DNA of 64,000 nucleotides. Source: Rotaria macrura (taxonomy: Eukaryota; Rotifera; Eurotatoria; Philodinida; Philodinidae). The notes below the pieces were generated by a model, which saw only the letters and a list, made by a program, of their open reading frames with translations, had not been told where the DNA came from and made no database searches. This document shows positions 51,901-63,810 of this stretch, one piece after another. How positions within the stretch are numbered: the stretch's first letter is position 1; every line of letters starts with the position of its first letter. The position numbers and the translations under genes are program-made. The DNA is taken from assembly GCA_900239685.1 (NCBI GenBank), contig OENT01000341.1, positions 5,023 through 69,022 on the forward strand, written 5' to 3'.

Positions 51901-54193
51901 GATGCACTTATTATTGGGAGACTTTTAAATGTCTTTTTTTCTAACGATGCAAGAGAAACATTTTATTTTTATTTTTACTTCATCATATTGATTTGGTTAA
52001 TAATCACTTAGATATTCATTCTTGTACTTCAAAATATTACATTGAGCATCTTTTGATATGTTAGGCATGACTGCGAAACCACTTTGTGACACAGCACGTT
52101 CAGAATCATTGAAACGTTTTTAATCCAAGGTAAATCAATAGCTTTTATCATGACTTGGCTTAACTTAGTGGTAAGTCCATCTTGTCTTTCTGTGTAACTT
52201 AATTGTTTACTACAATTCCGCACACATAGTAGAACTTTTGTTTTGGTCTTCACCTGAGTAGTAGAACACGTGTTGCTCACACTATGGAGGTTGTAGTTAT
52301 TCACTGGACTGAAAAAACTTTCTCTGCTCTGAGTCAGGAGGCGCTTAGAATCAAGAGGCACCTATAAATAAAGGTTTTTCGCTGTGCACTAATCATTAAG
52401 GTCAACTATCGTTAAAAATCTCAATAATTTCTATTCAATCATAATTGAATTATTTGTGAAATATCGGCCGTTACAGAATTTCAGGCAACGGAAACATTGT
52501 TTAGGTGTGCTAAGAATTTTTTACTTTTCTAAGAAATACAGAGGTATGCAAATAAATGGTAAGTGCGAAAGTTGTACAGTTTGCAACGAACTTTCAGTAC
52601 ATCAGCTCATTTTTATCCAAGCAATAACTAGATCAAAATAACAATTTAAAAGCATCGCTTTGACGGAATTCGACCTTTTGTTTTTCGAAATTGCGGTTCA
52701 GTTAACAATAAAAGTAAATCAAACTAAATGTTCGACATCATCATTAAGCTATGTATCGGATGAGTTACCTTTCACTAAAATCCGAAGAAATCAAATTTCA
52801 CAGTTTTCGACAGGTGAAGAGCGTTCCTAAGCCACACAGTAAGTTTTGACTTAGCAGAGAGGTATATGCGTGTTTTTAAAGAAATAATTCCTCTATTGAA
52901 TGATTTAAGTATTATCAAGTTCTAGTTCGTACTACAAAAATGTCAATAGGTATCATCGTCAATATTGATATGATGCCAATCTGATCTTCGTTTTCTCTCT
53001 TCTCCATCCTATTTAAGCGTGCGTTGTATGTATAATGACATATTCTGGAGATGTAACATGGCTGGATAAACATCTTTGCAGAGTGTGACGGTAAGTTTCT
53101 CGATACAGTTTGTCCCTAGATTGTTGATATCTATCAGCAACTCTACAGTACGCAGTAGGACATGATAATACGTAAATCATCTAATAGAGAAAGTATTTCT
53201 TCACAACTGATCACATATCTGGTTGTTTTGTCAAAGACAATCTTAATTTTGAATAATCAAGTTCTCGTTTTTTTTTAGAATTCGATGCTGACTCCTAATT
53301 ATATGTATACTCGTGGAGAAAGACAGCAGAAACTGTAAAAAGTTTGAGAATTACGATGATTGCAGCTAACAATGAAATTCAGCCGTGTGGTATTATTGGA
53401 AAGCTGAAGTTAATTCAAAACCAGATGGAATGCATTTGATAAAGCTTGCTCTGAACTTGCTGTTTTTGCTGGTAAAATTGACAATATTAACGAGCAAAAC
53501 AAACTTGATGTCAGTTTCATCAAGGAATTTCATTAAAAATGGACATAGTTTGTGCTTGAATTATCTTGCTTCACTGTTAATTAAACGTTTTCTGAAGACA
53601 GTTTTTGGAAGAAATTATTTTTTTTTTGTTGACTTATATCAAATTTCATCCAAATCGATACATCTAAGGACACTTTTGATAACAAACTCTACATGATGGG
53701 TAAATCAGTTGTTTAAAGAGAGAAATAGGCAAAAACAGAAAAATCTTAATATCGAAAGAAGTGCAAATGCTCGAGAACTTATGAAATGTTTTCTAGACAA
53801 CTGGCTATGGTCTTTCAACTAGCGTATTCAGTTTCTTTTATAATTGAGATTAAACCCTCCACATGAATGAATGAAACATTGCTGGCTTTCCCCACCTATA
53901 AATTGGTTGTATGGAATGCCTCCAAAAGAAAAAATTCTGAGGACACTTACCTTTCAACACCCTTAAAGCTGTCAATTCACGATGAGCACGCATCCTTCTT
54001 TCTTTTAAATAAGCATCTCGCACTTTCTGAGATGGTTTTTTTGCTTCGGCTGAATAAATTTTTATTGCTGCCTTTTGTATTGGGTTGTTGGTTTTGAAAA
54101 TAACGCGTACTTCACCCTGACCACCGGGATCTCCTGCTTGTAAATTCATAGAGGACCATTCAGGAGGAACATCATTTGGTAAGGCAGGATTAG
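48929..54193 (-). CDS. Ser/Thr protein kinase, 5' end uncertain
   Basis: Three exons on the minus strand: 54193-53951, 51720-51010 (donor within GGAAAG-GTATAG) and 49569-48929, all phase 1, joined by introns of 2230 and 1440 bp. The kinase domain is complete: glycine loop GGQGEV, lysine in KAAIKIYS, helix-C glutamate in AHRELTAL, catalytic loop VVHRDIKPANLL and IIDFGLSYIE. The usual APE is replaced by RVPQ in GNTFYRVPQ, and the helix-F region reads DASSVCAILFWLITNIPP. Activity is likely. After the domain come FDRGFENAENQWTVEQLEYR and about 170 residues with no family I recognise. Exon 1 has no ATG before its acceptor, so an upstream exon is required; the exon at 55371-55123 fits in phase. If the middle donor is not used, the frame runs on to a TAA at 50957. 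Confidence 0.75.
49662..50190. repeat. dispersed repeat family R1, copy inside a kinase intron
   Basis: Degenerate but long match to the other R1 copies. Its left half recalls the 24.7 kb copy (CTTCCTACAGGTTCC, GTCGGGAAAAA, GATTCCATAAATCAA, TCGATTTCTTAATCAGCTCC, CGATTTCGGTAGAAAA). Its right half recalls the 10.2 kb copy (TTCCATTTGATACATGTCAA, GCAGAAACCGGT, TTAGTTGTCATAATG). It therefore shows the two partial types to be parts of one family. Confidence 0.65.
51721..53950 (-). other. oversized kinase intron with possible dead insertions
   Basis: This 2230 bp intron separates the ATP-loop exon from the catalytic-loop exon. It contains an open minus-strand frame at 52029-52361 and plus-strand frames at 53385-53696, neither of which I can identify. 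A strong hairpin GAGCACC...GGTGCTC lies near 51866. The content may be remnants of inserted elements. Confidence 0.5.
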
Positions 54194-55078
54194 CTTGACA
54201 AAAATACAAATAGAAATTAAATTAAAATTATATCGATAGCAAAAATAAAACCCTAGGGAGTCCATGGACAATCAGATGATTTCTCAATGATCGTTCGTTG
54301 TAAACGAAGTAAAACGTTATTAGTCCAATCCTTGTGGAATTGAATTGCGCAACACAATGCAGCCGTTACTGCTAATTCTCTAAAATCTGGTATTTTTATG
54401 TGCATTTTGGGGCATTTATTCATCTTTGGTTACTTGATAGAATAGAACTTCAGCACAGATTTACTGGATTTTGTCTGTCAGAGTCCATGGTGGGTGTGGA
54501 TTTTCTATCTCACGATCTGTGATATGGTGTGTGTGGGGGGGGGGGAACTCATCAGTAACTGGCTGTATAAGATTGAGGGCGTCCTTCATACCTTCTACCG
54601 TAACACTTCAAGACTTCTTTCAGATAGTGTTTCACAAAAGGTACACTTTAGATAGAGCTCGTTGAGTTTCATTTGAATCATCAAGGATTTCATTGAAAAA
54701 TGTTCCTACGAGAATCGGACCAAGGTTTACGGAGATTGTCTGTATTTTTGCATGTTCTGTTCAGAGTGCTCAGCATTTTAAGCGACAGTATGATGTTTTC
54801 TTAATTTTACGTCCAGATTGGATAGAGTGCGTATTTTTTTACTAGGAAAACAGTATAGTTATCTTGGAAGACAAATTTGAGGAGTCCTGTGACGAAATAA
54901 TTAAACCGCAGCCTAACATATGCTACCTATTTCTACCAATTTATTTTTCTCGTAATAACTTTGCTTTATCTTGGGGTATTTCAGTTAATCAATTGATAGC
55001 TAACGCAAGATGATTGCTGGATAATTTTTGAACACGAAGCAAATAGTAATTGGAGAGTTTAGTATATAGTCTCAAAAT

Positions 55079-58000
55079 TTAGTTATTTATTTTCTCAGGT
55101 AAAATACATTCAATCCCATTACCTTGATCTTTAATGTTTTGTAAAGCTTTCCCAAACATTCGACCTTCATGATTTTGCCACGAAGAGTACTTTAAAGTAG
55201 TTATTGTATCTGTACTTTGACTCGAACGATTTGGAGAAGAAGGTAATGATACTATGAAACCTGCAAGTAAATGTGCTAAATTGTGTGAATCTACATTCGA
55301 TTCGTTACCATGTTCATTTGCTAGTTGTGGGTCACTACGGTATTGGTTTTGCTGAGCTTTTGCTGGAACGCCTAATTGATAAGAATTCAGAATTCAAAAG
55401 GGCTTACAAATAATTTTATTATACGGATAAATCCTGCAAACAGTGCAAATTCCCTTTCTCATTCAGCGGTAATCCTCTACAAACATTATTTTTCTCAATG
55501 AATTCTTTTGACATAGAATAAGGTAAAAATATTGGCACTTCAATCTGACTATTAATTAAAATTAATTAGTTAATCTCATTCTAAGCATACGACGAACAAA
55601 TTAAAAAATTTCAGAGTAGACTGTGAACTCTTGAGAACGAACGGTACACTGCTAATATCATCTATAGACATTCTGACAAAAGATTTCTACCATTTAGAAT
55701 CGATTTTGAATTTTTCGCTGGGTCACAAAAGAATTTTTTCAGTTGTGTATTCGTACTCTGTCAAGTAGTAAACGAAATTGAGATTGTTTTCGAGAGATTT
55801 TGGCATGCTTAGAAATTCTTCGCATAGATATTTTGTGACTTCAATACAGTTGTCTACAGAATGTATGATTTATTTTTCTAAAAATATGCATACCTTTGAC
55901 GATTTTAAATGTAAAATGCACGAATTGAGAATCTATGTACTTTTTGGGACATTTCACTATCCTTTGTCCTTTAATGATTACTTCTCTGAACATTAGACAG
56001 TAGTGCTGATCTTTTTAGGATATCTAGATTAATTTAACATGAATGCAACATATAAAAGTAATTCTATAGAACCTTATTATTTCGAAACATACATATTTTT
56101 ATTTTTGGAAATCATGGCCAGATCTGTTTTGACAGGAAAATGTCGGAAACCAATGAAACCTGGAAGCAGTATTCCGAACCCTGAGAGTCTTCGAAACTCG
56201 GAGTCATAGACATGGGTGTCACTAATGAATGATTTTTTCATTTATGCTTAGATAGCGTGCTGCAACTTGTAGTAAAGGAACGGAAAAAAACGAGCTTTCA
56301 AAACTTTATGGTAAATTAACTTCGTTCTACAAACTTTTACCGCATGAAGTAAGATCTTTGAATCACTAGACCTGAACTATTTTGAACTCACCCACGTACA
56401 GCGCCAACAGACTCAATTTTCCAGAAATAGATCTAAATAGTTATAGAGTAAGACTCACATGAGAGCACATTACTTCAATTACTGATGCATGATACATTTT
56501 CTCTCAAGTACAACCCATCAAAGTCTACACAGACGAGAGCAGGCTCGTTTCTGAGTTCGAATTCGTACCCATGTTCCGCATTCGAATATTTTTTATTAAG
56601 TGAATCTCAGTCTTTCAAGTATTTCACATGATGGACTCTATGATCAAGACGATTTCGATAATCTTGCACAAAAAAACATTTTTCATGCATAGATTTTTAT
56701 AAGAAATTTCAATAAATAAAACTGTTTTTCGAATAGGATTCGGTTTGGTTCCAGCTCTGCTAGTTTCTGGCTTTTATTGCGTATCAGTGAAAAGAAGAGT
56801 AGTAGCCAAACGAAAAATATTTCTTTATTTTATGTTCATTCTGCTAGGGTATGTGTGTGATACGCCGACATCATTTATCGATACCCACATCCATATATTC
56901 TTTAATAAACGTCTCACCTGGCTGCTGTTGACGATCTTCTCTGTTTTGATAAAAACAAACGTGCAATTGTTTCCCATTTCTTAGTCGATAATTATTAAGA
57001 TTTGCAATCGCCTATTCTGCATAAAGTGTAAAACACAAAGTAAAACTAAACGAACGCTTACATTTTCTGCCATAGATTCATTCTCGAAATTAACGAAACC
57101 AAATCCCTTCGGATGATTAGATTCATCCAATGCAAACTAAAGTTAAAATAGAAATAAATAGTATACTTTCATTTCTTTGTTCACTTACTTTATAACTAAT
57201 AATATTGCCCAATTTAATGAAGAGTTTAAGAAACTCTTGTCTGTTCATGTCAGTACCGAAGTTTTTAACAAATAAAATCGTTTTTCTTTCATGTGTTATA
57301 TGTTCAATAGAAGTTTCGTCTTTTCTATTTGAATCTGATTCATTATGATTGGAATCAGCTAAACACAAATGAAGTCAAATAATCATAACATAAGTTACGA
57401 AAGAGTAACCGTTGATAGACAGAGATCATGACGCAGCTAAGAATAAAGACTTTTTGCGTTGATTAAGAAAGTTAAGATTTTGTAAACGCGATCTCATAGG
57501 AATGTTGAAGTATATACGGTAGGAATTCGGACTATCCTCACCTCTCCCAACCCATGGATCGTGACAACAGACGAGTTCTAGCGAGATGACAAACCGTGAC
57601 AGATGCTATTGATCTATGATCAAAACCGTATGTCAATAAGACATCAGTATAATCAATAAACCACTTCTGTGTTGAAGTTCTAGAGGATGAGATAGACAGT
57701 TCTGCGCTTTTGTTTTGCAAGATAAATCAAAGAAAACACCTTTTAAATAATTAGCAACTGTAGTTACATCGTGTTTTTCAGGGTGATCCAATGAGAATTG
57801 CGCTAATAGCCTTGATTTCATCAGTCTATTCCTCATAAAATACTAGGGAAATAGAAATTGTTTAGGCTTCTGAAGTTTGATTCACCAAGTTCTAGACATT
57901 AAAACAGCAAGGTCGTCACAAAAACCAGAAAAGAATTCAGATTCACCATTTTATCGGTATCTCCACTATTATGGTTTTTTGTTTGGGTAGGAGGAGCATG

Positions 58001-61000
58001 CTATTGGAGAGAGCCTATAAATGAACAGAAATAATTTTCAAAAAACATTCAAATCTTTTTAAAAGAATTTTCTTTCAAGGCAATTGTTTTATTCAGTACG
58101 ATGATTGTATCAGAGATAAACTTTGACATAGTATATCATGCAGGAACTCTTTCCTGTATAAAATAGGTATGAAGACACTGGAAAACAACTTTTCGCAATA
58201 TGGAAAAAACTTATCTTCTGGTAAGAATTTTGTCCTAATATTGTGTAGATTTTTTTCAGAAAAATGTTCCTTTTTCTGAAAAACAAAAATGATATTCTGA
58301 ATCAACATAAGAAAATGAGCCGATGTATTTGTAGTTGAAATACTAATTTAAGATATTTTTAAACATAAAAATACCACTGTATTAGAAGAACATAACTCAA
58401 GACCATGGATCCTTCATACAAGTCAGAGCAGTCATCAGGGTGAACGTTCTTAAAATAGAAGAAAAATACCTCATCAAGTTCTGATTCATTCAGAACAATT
58501 TTTTATAGATCAACCAGTTTCGAGGAAAATGTATTCTTTACTTTATTTCAAGAATCAATCCGTATAACCCATGACTGGCCGCATGGAGACCCTCTTACAT
58601 CGAGGTATTTACATTTCGCTCAATTTGAGGTATCATTTCACAGTAGAATCATTTCAATAATCTAATCAGATCAGGTGGGATCCCGATCGCAATCTAATTG
58701 GATTGTATAAAGATTTTATAAAATAGAAGAAATCCTATCAGAATTTTGGACGCAGAATGACAATCAAATCCTTAGTATTGGATGTTATCAGATACAGTGC
58801 AGGTGTTTGACGGAATCTCATGCTCGATTTCGACCCACCTCTATTCATTTCACCAGATACTTAATAGTACCTCATTAAGACAATAGGGTTCATTAGTCGA
58901 ATCCGTTCCCGGAATTCTAGTGGCTCAGGTTGCTTGGTAGGATAAGATAAGATCCGATCCGAGCTGATATCGAATTGCTTCACCTATGTGTAGAGAGAAA
59001 CGTTTTAAAACGTTTGACTGCAGCCGATTGAAAAAATATTGTACTGCTCTCGACTTATTTCCATTTTACTAAGGGCAATGTCGTCAAAAAGCGTCTTTTT
59101 TGTAATTTTTTCTTTCATCAAGGATACACACACTTGACTTGAAATTTTTATTGTTAGTAAATGTAATGATTCTATGTAACCAAAATAAAAACGATTGCAA
59201 ACACTTGAACTATTGGTAAGTTGAGTAATACAACTGGCAACACCCGAAGACATCATTATTCTGTATTTCGTACAATTAGAAATTACATGAATGAATCATC
59301 TGAAAGAGTTGAAATTTTGGCTATGAAGGGATTGCATTGGGTACTTCTATTATTAAAAAAACTCAGCTCTTTATACAGTTCCTATGGTTCTGAAGACCCT
59401 CCACAGAATCATGACTTTACCTATACTCTCGACTTTAAGAGGGTTCGACCTCTCAAGTAATCCGACGTAAAGAATTCTGACTCACACAGATTTAAAGTTC
59501 ACATCAAATACCTCGAAACTATCGAAATATTATCAAGGAGCCTTGGAAGATTCATTGAGAAATAGAAAAAACGACTTCATTTCTATACGACGTGTACTTG
59601 TTTTCACTCAGAAAGGAATCGGAGAATTTCATCATTTGAAATTTGTTTTGAGTATGCCAGGTTTATCCCGTCCGTACACGCTTATAATAATCAATTGGAA
59701 TCAATTGCATTCGGTATTAATCAACACATGATCGTTAATTACCGTGCGTGACAATATGTCTTCAAAACGAAAAATATTTGTTTTTGTAAAGACTCAGCAT
59801 GTCCTGGTAATTCTAGAAGAAGATTTTCTACTGAAAAGCCTGGTGGGAAATACAGGAAATTTTCAAAAAATCCTTTTTCGTTTTGAAATGATAGTTTCAC
59901 GAAAGATATTAGAGGGTCATGTGCTGATTTAAACTGGATGGAATTTATTTCATATAATGAGATCATTCAACTGATTTCTGAAGAAACTAAGTCTGCCTGT
60001 GCAAGCTTACGGTTCTATGAGTCAGTTTTTTTCTAGAGCTCAGTAACAGAAGCAGTTCTTTAGAGAAGACTTTGTTACTTTAAGTAACTCTGTAAAAAGA
60101 ACTGACTCATGGAGCGTTGAGCTATCACAGACTTATTGGTGTATTGAAAGCTAGATCATATCGAAAAGTAAAGATGCCTCAAGTCTGTGTTACATTTCAC
60201 ACCAATGTCTTTGCTCATTTCGACAGCATTATTTTTGTAGAGTAATTGGCCCCTCAGCGATCGGGAAATATAGATCAATGGTAACCGAATACGGCAGAAA
60301 CAATTCTATTCGAAAAACTACTATTCGATTAGATCAAATTAGTGTTCAATTCGAATAATTCACTTGTTCAACTTGATTTAAGTCTCTGTTTTGAATAGCA
60401 AAAGGGCACACTCAACGTTTCTCTCGATGTGGGTACACCGGAACCATGTAAGTCTCAGAGGAAAAACTAGAAAATTCTGAATCGAAATTTCAAAGTTGAA
60501 TGCTGAAACTTGATACTGTAAACTTGAAGAGAAGTGGTTCATTTGAATTCAAGTTTGAAGTTTAATACTATTGATTGATTCAGCTAATCGAATTGCATGC
60601 CTAAATACTAGAGAAACATACCAAATTTTAACTCGCGGTATTGAATCCGAATCATTTCTTTTTATGTCAACAAGAATATTGTTTATTTTGTGTGGTGCAT
60701 CCAGCAAAGCCCGATCAACAGAATCATAACTACAGTGGAATTGAAGAAAACATAAATATATAGATTCTGTTTCTAATCGTAGAACTCACTCTTGAAAATG
60801 AATTACATAACTGTTGCCATGATCATTCATGTCATCCACATTTTCTACTTTACCGTACTTACAAAAATATTGCTCTACACTCCATTTTGTCAACAACTGA
60901 TCCATAGTACATGAAACAACCAAGGTTTTGATAAGTCGATTATATATCGAAGTATTTTGACCAGGGATGGATCGATGAATAAACACTTCTTGACCGTCAA

Positions 61001-61319
61001 TTGTAAGTGGCCTTCTTGACATTAAGCTATTAATACTTGATTCGTCAGTAAATGTCACTGTCGCATAATGCATATTAAAACCTAAAAACCGTATGTTACT
61101 TTTGTTGTTTTGAAATGAACAAATGTGAAAACAAAAATTCTTCAATCTACCGAAATGAATATTCTCATTTTTACCTGCCCTGGTGACTGCTACATTACAT
61201 CTTTCGATACTGAACTCCGACAAAAATGTTTTTAATGATTCCTTCGTTGTTTTAGGACTTATCTCCTGGAATAATAGCGTTCTTTTGGTAGCATCACGTT
61301 CTAACTTTGTTTTGTTCAT
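55079..61319 (-). CDS. RNA-binding protein with three RRM domains
   Basis: Minus-strand exons: 61319-61175, 61081-60790, 60729-60622, probably 57842-57740, then 57358-57189, 57136-57062, 57011-56918 and 55371-55079 (TAA at 55079-55081). RRM1 reads RTLLFQEISPKTTKESLKTF through MHYATVTF; RRM2 reads IKTLVVSCTMDQLLTKWSVE through NSYVIHFQDYDSVDRALLDA. These two follow the tandem layout of hnRNP A/B and Musashi proteins, with RNP motifs weakened. RRM3 reads KTILFVKNFGTDMNRQEFLK, PKGFGFVNFEN, ANLNNYRLRNGKQLHV and is PABP-like with a good RNP1. The tail is polar and low-complexity. Short introns (93, 60, 52, 50 bp) contrast with 2779 and 1546 bp. The junction after 60622 does not match phase cleanly, so two adjacent genes remain possible. 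The last exon also has an internal donor at 55123 leading to the kinase. Confidence 0.65.
56112..56205. repeat. dispersed repeat family R1, short fragment
   Basis: Words TGACAGGAAAATGTCGGAAA, CCTGGAAGCAGTATTCCGA and CTTCGAAACTCGGAGT correspond to the R1 segment GAAAACAGTATTTCCGACC and neighbours at 24.75 kb and 49.7 kb. It lies in an intron of the RRM gene. Short and degenerate. Confidence 0.45.
57843..60621 (-). other. large intron or intergenic gap in the RRM block
   Basis: 2779 bp with no RRM-like exon. It holds the foldback at 60017-60110 and several unassignable frames (for example the minus-strand frame at 59739-59966). If two genes are present, the boundary lies here. Confidence 0.45.
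60017..60110. repeat. small foldback element
   Basis: ATGAGTCAGTTTTTTTC at the left is answered by AAAAAGAACTGACTCAT at the right, with a second internal pair GTAAC/GTTAC. The 94 bp segment can form a long hairpin. It has no coding content and sits between RRM exons. Confidence 0.6.
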
Positions 61320-62571
61320 TTCTGTAATATTCAAAATAAAAACAAGCGAAACAAAATAACAAACAGAATGCATTTCTTTCCTTCATCTTTTTGTCTGATG
61401 ATGCTTCTTATATGTTTTACTTACTTTTGTTGTCACTTAATAAATTAAAAAGTTATAGTTGTAACCTAGTTATAGATGAAAATATCTAAAATACAGGGAT
61501 TTCACTAGATGTTGCAAATACTTTTATAACAATGCTCCACATTATCAGAAAGGCTTTATGTATGCAGATGTGGGTGTGAGTGTTTTGATGTTGGTAAGGT
61601 TGTGGGAACATAGGGTGTACTGGGATATCTAGAGACTAAAGTAGGCGCCATTTACTCATTGGAGGTCTGTTCCCTGCTCTTAGCGAAAAAACACGAATAA
61701 AACTATTCAAATCCTTCTGTATTCTTGGTTACTAAGAGCTGTCAAGTTCTAGTCTCTGAGTAACATCTGTAGAATATAGTTGCAATACATCGATACTCAA
61801 TCCTAATCTGCTGCCCGGTTAAGTTTCATCTCGCTATGCAGATGAATTCGTTAGAAACATAAAAAAGAATATTTGAATGTTTAAAAATAAATTGAGACTT
61901 CAAAGAGCCCTGATGTGTCTCCAATGTTAGTCGAGAACCGCTGACTGCTCCTCTCATGTCCTCAAAATAATATGCAATACCGAGGAAGTTAACTGAAAAC
62001 TCCCAAACAAATCCCTAAGAAGTTTCAGAATATTCAAGGGTACGGAAAAAAGAAAAAAATTCACAGGATCTATGAGGGATTCCAGGTGAACATGCCCCAT
62101 TTTCTTTCACATCTACGATAATACTAAAGAAAATCAAGTTTTAAAAGAAAAAGCTGTTTATTTTAAAAATTAATTTTTGATAAGTGATAAATGTCATGGA
62201 GACTTCTACCAGAGTCCTGTCACCAATCACTCCAGATTTGGATGTGATTTAGTATTCGATCAGCTGAACTCATCCGATGAGTCAATGACAGTGGAGAGTA
62301 TTTGGCAGAACATCCTTTCAAAAAAGAATTCGCTTATTCGGAAAAATGAATTTCTACTCGTAATGAATACATCTTGGGTCAGATTATGAGGAATTTTATC
62401 AGAAATTCGTTGGGTTTCCAACAGCCTGTTAGAATATCAGGTTGCTTCGGATCCACATTCACTTCATCAAATGAAAAAGCTTAGAACATTGCTTGCTACG
62501 GAATTTCATTTTGTTACGAAATTGCACATTTTCGCTAATTTACCCATGTAACCATTTTTTGATTTTCAACG
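61320..62571. other. upstream region of the RRM gene and intergenic DNA
   Basis: A splice-acceptor-like TTGAATATTACAG lies just before the first RRM ATG, so a 5' non-coding exon is likely further right. A G-rich patch GATGTGGGTGTGAGTG occurs at about 61566-61581. No other gene is supported. Confidence 0.45.
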
Positions 62572-62712
62572 CGTCTCCGAGCGTTTCAGATTAAGCTCAC
62601 TGAACGCGTCAGGATTCGTCCAAAATTCAACATTTTCGAGGGTCTTAACGCGTGTGAAAAGTTGAATGTGCGTCTAAAAGCGTATACACTGACGCGTTCC
62701 AACGCGTTTAGT
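62572..62712. repeat. cluster of ACGCGT motifs, left
   Basis: Four ACGCGT hexamers occur within about 110 bp (AACGCGTC, AACGCGTGTG, GACGCGTTCC, AACGCGTTTA), with degenerate relatives such as GAGCGTTTC and AAAGCGTATACAC between them. This is far above expectation in DNA this AT-rich. The spacing is irregular. A second cluster lies at 63811-64000. Confidence 0.6.
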
Positions 62713-62836
62713 AGTATGTAAAAAATTAAAAAAACAGCTAACACCGTCAGATAGGATCGAACTAACATGATATGGCAAACCATGATATAACTTTCAAATA
62801 CTTTGTACAGCAAACTGGAAATTATTTTTAGCGACA

Positions 62837-62911
62837 GCTAGAACCAAGATTCGAACCCATGATCCATCGATTACAAACCAGACATTACATCCATTGAACC
62901 ATACACCAGTC
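62837..62911 (-). ncRNA. tRNA-like relic or SINE head (anticodon position TGT)
   Basis: On the minus strand a 75 nt segment has a B-box-like GGTTCGAATC, an A-box-like TGGTTCAATGGA and a seven-base loop TTTGTAA with TGT at the anticodon position, which would be threonine. The spacing of boxes is right for a tRNA. The T stem pairs badly (several G-T and one mismatch) and the acceptor arms match at only about half their positions. It is therefore more likely a tRNA-derived repeat or pseudogene than a working tRNA. Confidence 0.4.
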
Positions 62912-63810
62912 GATAATGATGTTACGTTCATGAATCACATGAGTGAGTGTTTCTACAAGATTTTCGCATACAAAAGTCGGTTACTCGATTACTTTTATTT
63001 TTTAAAATAAATGTAAATAGAAAGCCTATATACCTGATATCATGATAGAGCTATATCTGATCTTCTTTCAACCAAGAAAAAAATTTTAATCCTCAGTACT
63101 CAAAAAGTAAATGAATTTTATAGAAAAATGACATCTTTGTGCGATAGATGAATAGAAAATTAGACGGTGTAGAAATAATAATTATGCCTTTTCTCCTTAC
63201 TAATAATAGAAGAATATACGATTACGGTTCGAAATAAAGATTTTCTGTGCAAATGTGTATAGGAAACTTTTGTCTAGCTACGCTTTCTAACTACATATTT
63301 TAGTTTTACAAAAAATTCGTAGAAAATTACATCAAAGACTTAAGTTCAAAAAGATGTTTTCTTTTTACTTTTCTTTTCTTCGAAAAAATACTAATCATTT
63401 TTTCATAGAGAATAAATGAAAATTATTCATTTTATTTTTTAAATGAAGCGATAATACAAGATGCTGAATAATTCTTCAAATCTGAGTAGCATCTTAATGA
63501 TGAAGCATCTTGTGGGACTCCTGTTTACATGTTTATCCTAGATATAATTTACCTTGTTTATTAATTATGCGTAATTCCAAGCAATGATATTTTGGCGAAA
63601 CATGCACCTCCTTCCTGACATTTTATGCATTCAAATACATTGTGGAAATTTTATTAAGTCAATATAAGTACTCAGCGTGGTAGATTTCATTGCTTTCATC
63701 AATAGAAGCACTTTCATTCGAACATGACTATACATTTTTAATCCTGACACAATGTTCAGAATATAATGTGATATAAATGCATGCAAACCGATTTGTACAT
63801 GAGTTATTGA
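62912..63810. other. intergenic, AT-rich, no gene
   Basis: Nothing beyond low-complexity sequence is visible. Confidence 0.5.

Noticed and set aside
52029-52361. 110-codon minus-strand frame in the kinase intron
   Set aside because: Plausible residue mix but no start in context, no splice sites matching the neighbouring exons and no recognisable family.
62837-62911. Functional tRNA-Thr (TGT)
   Set aside because: Internal promoter boxes and loop are present but the T stem and acceptor stem pair poorly, so it is listed only as a tRNA-like relic.
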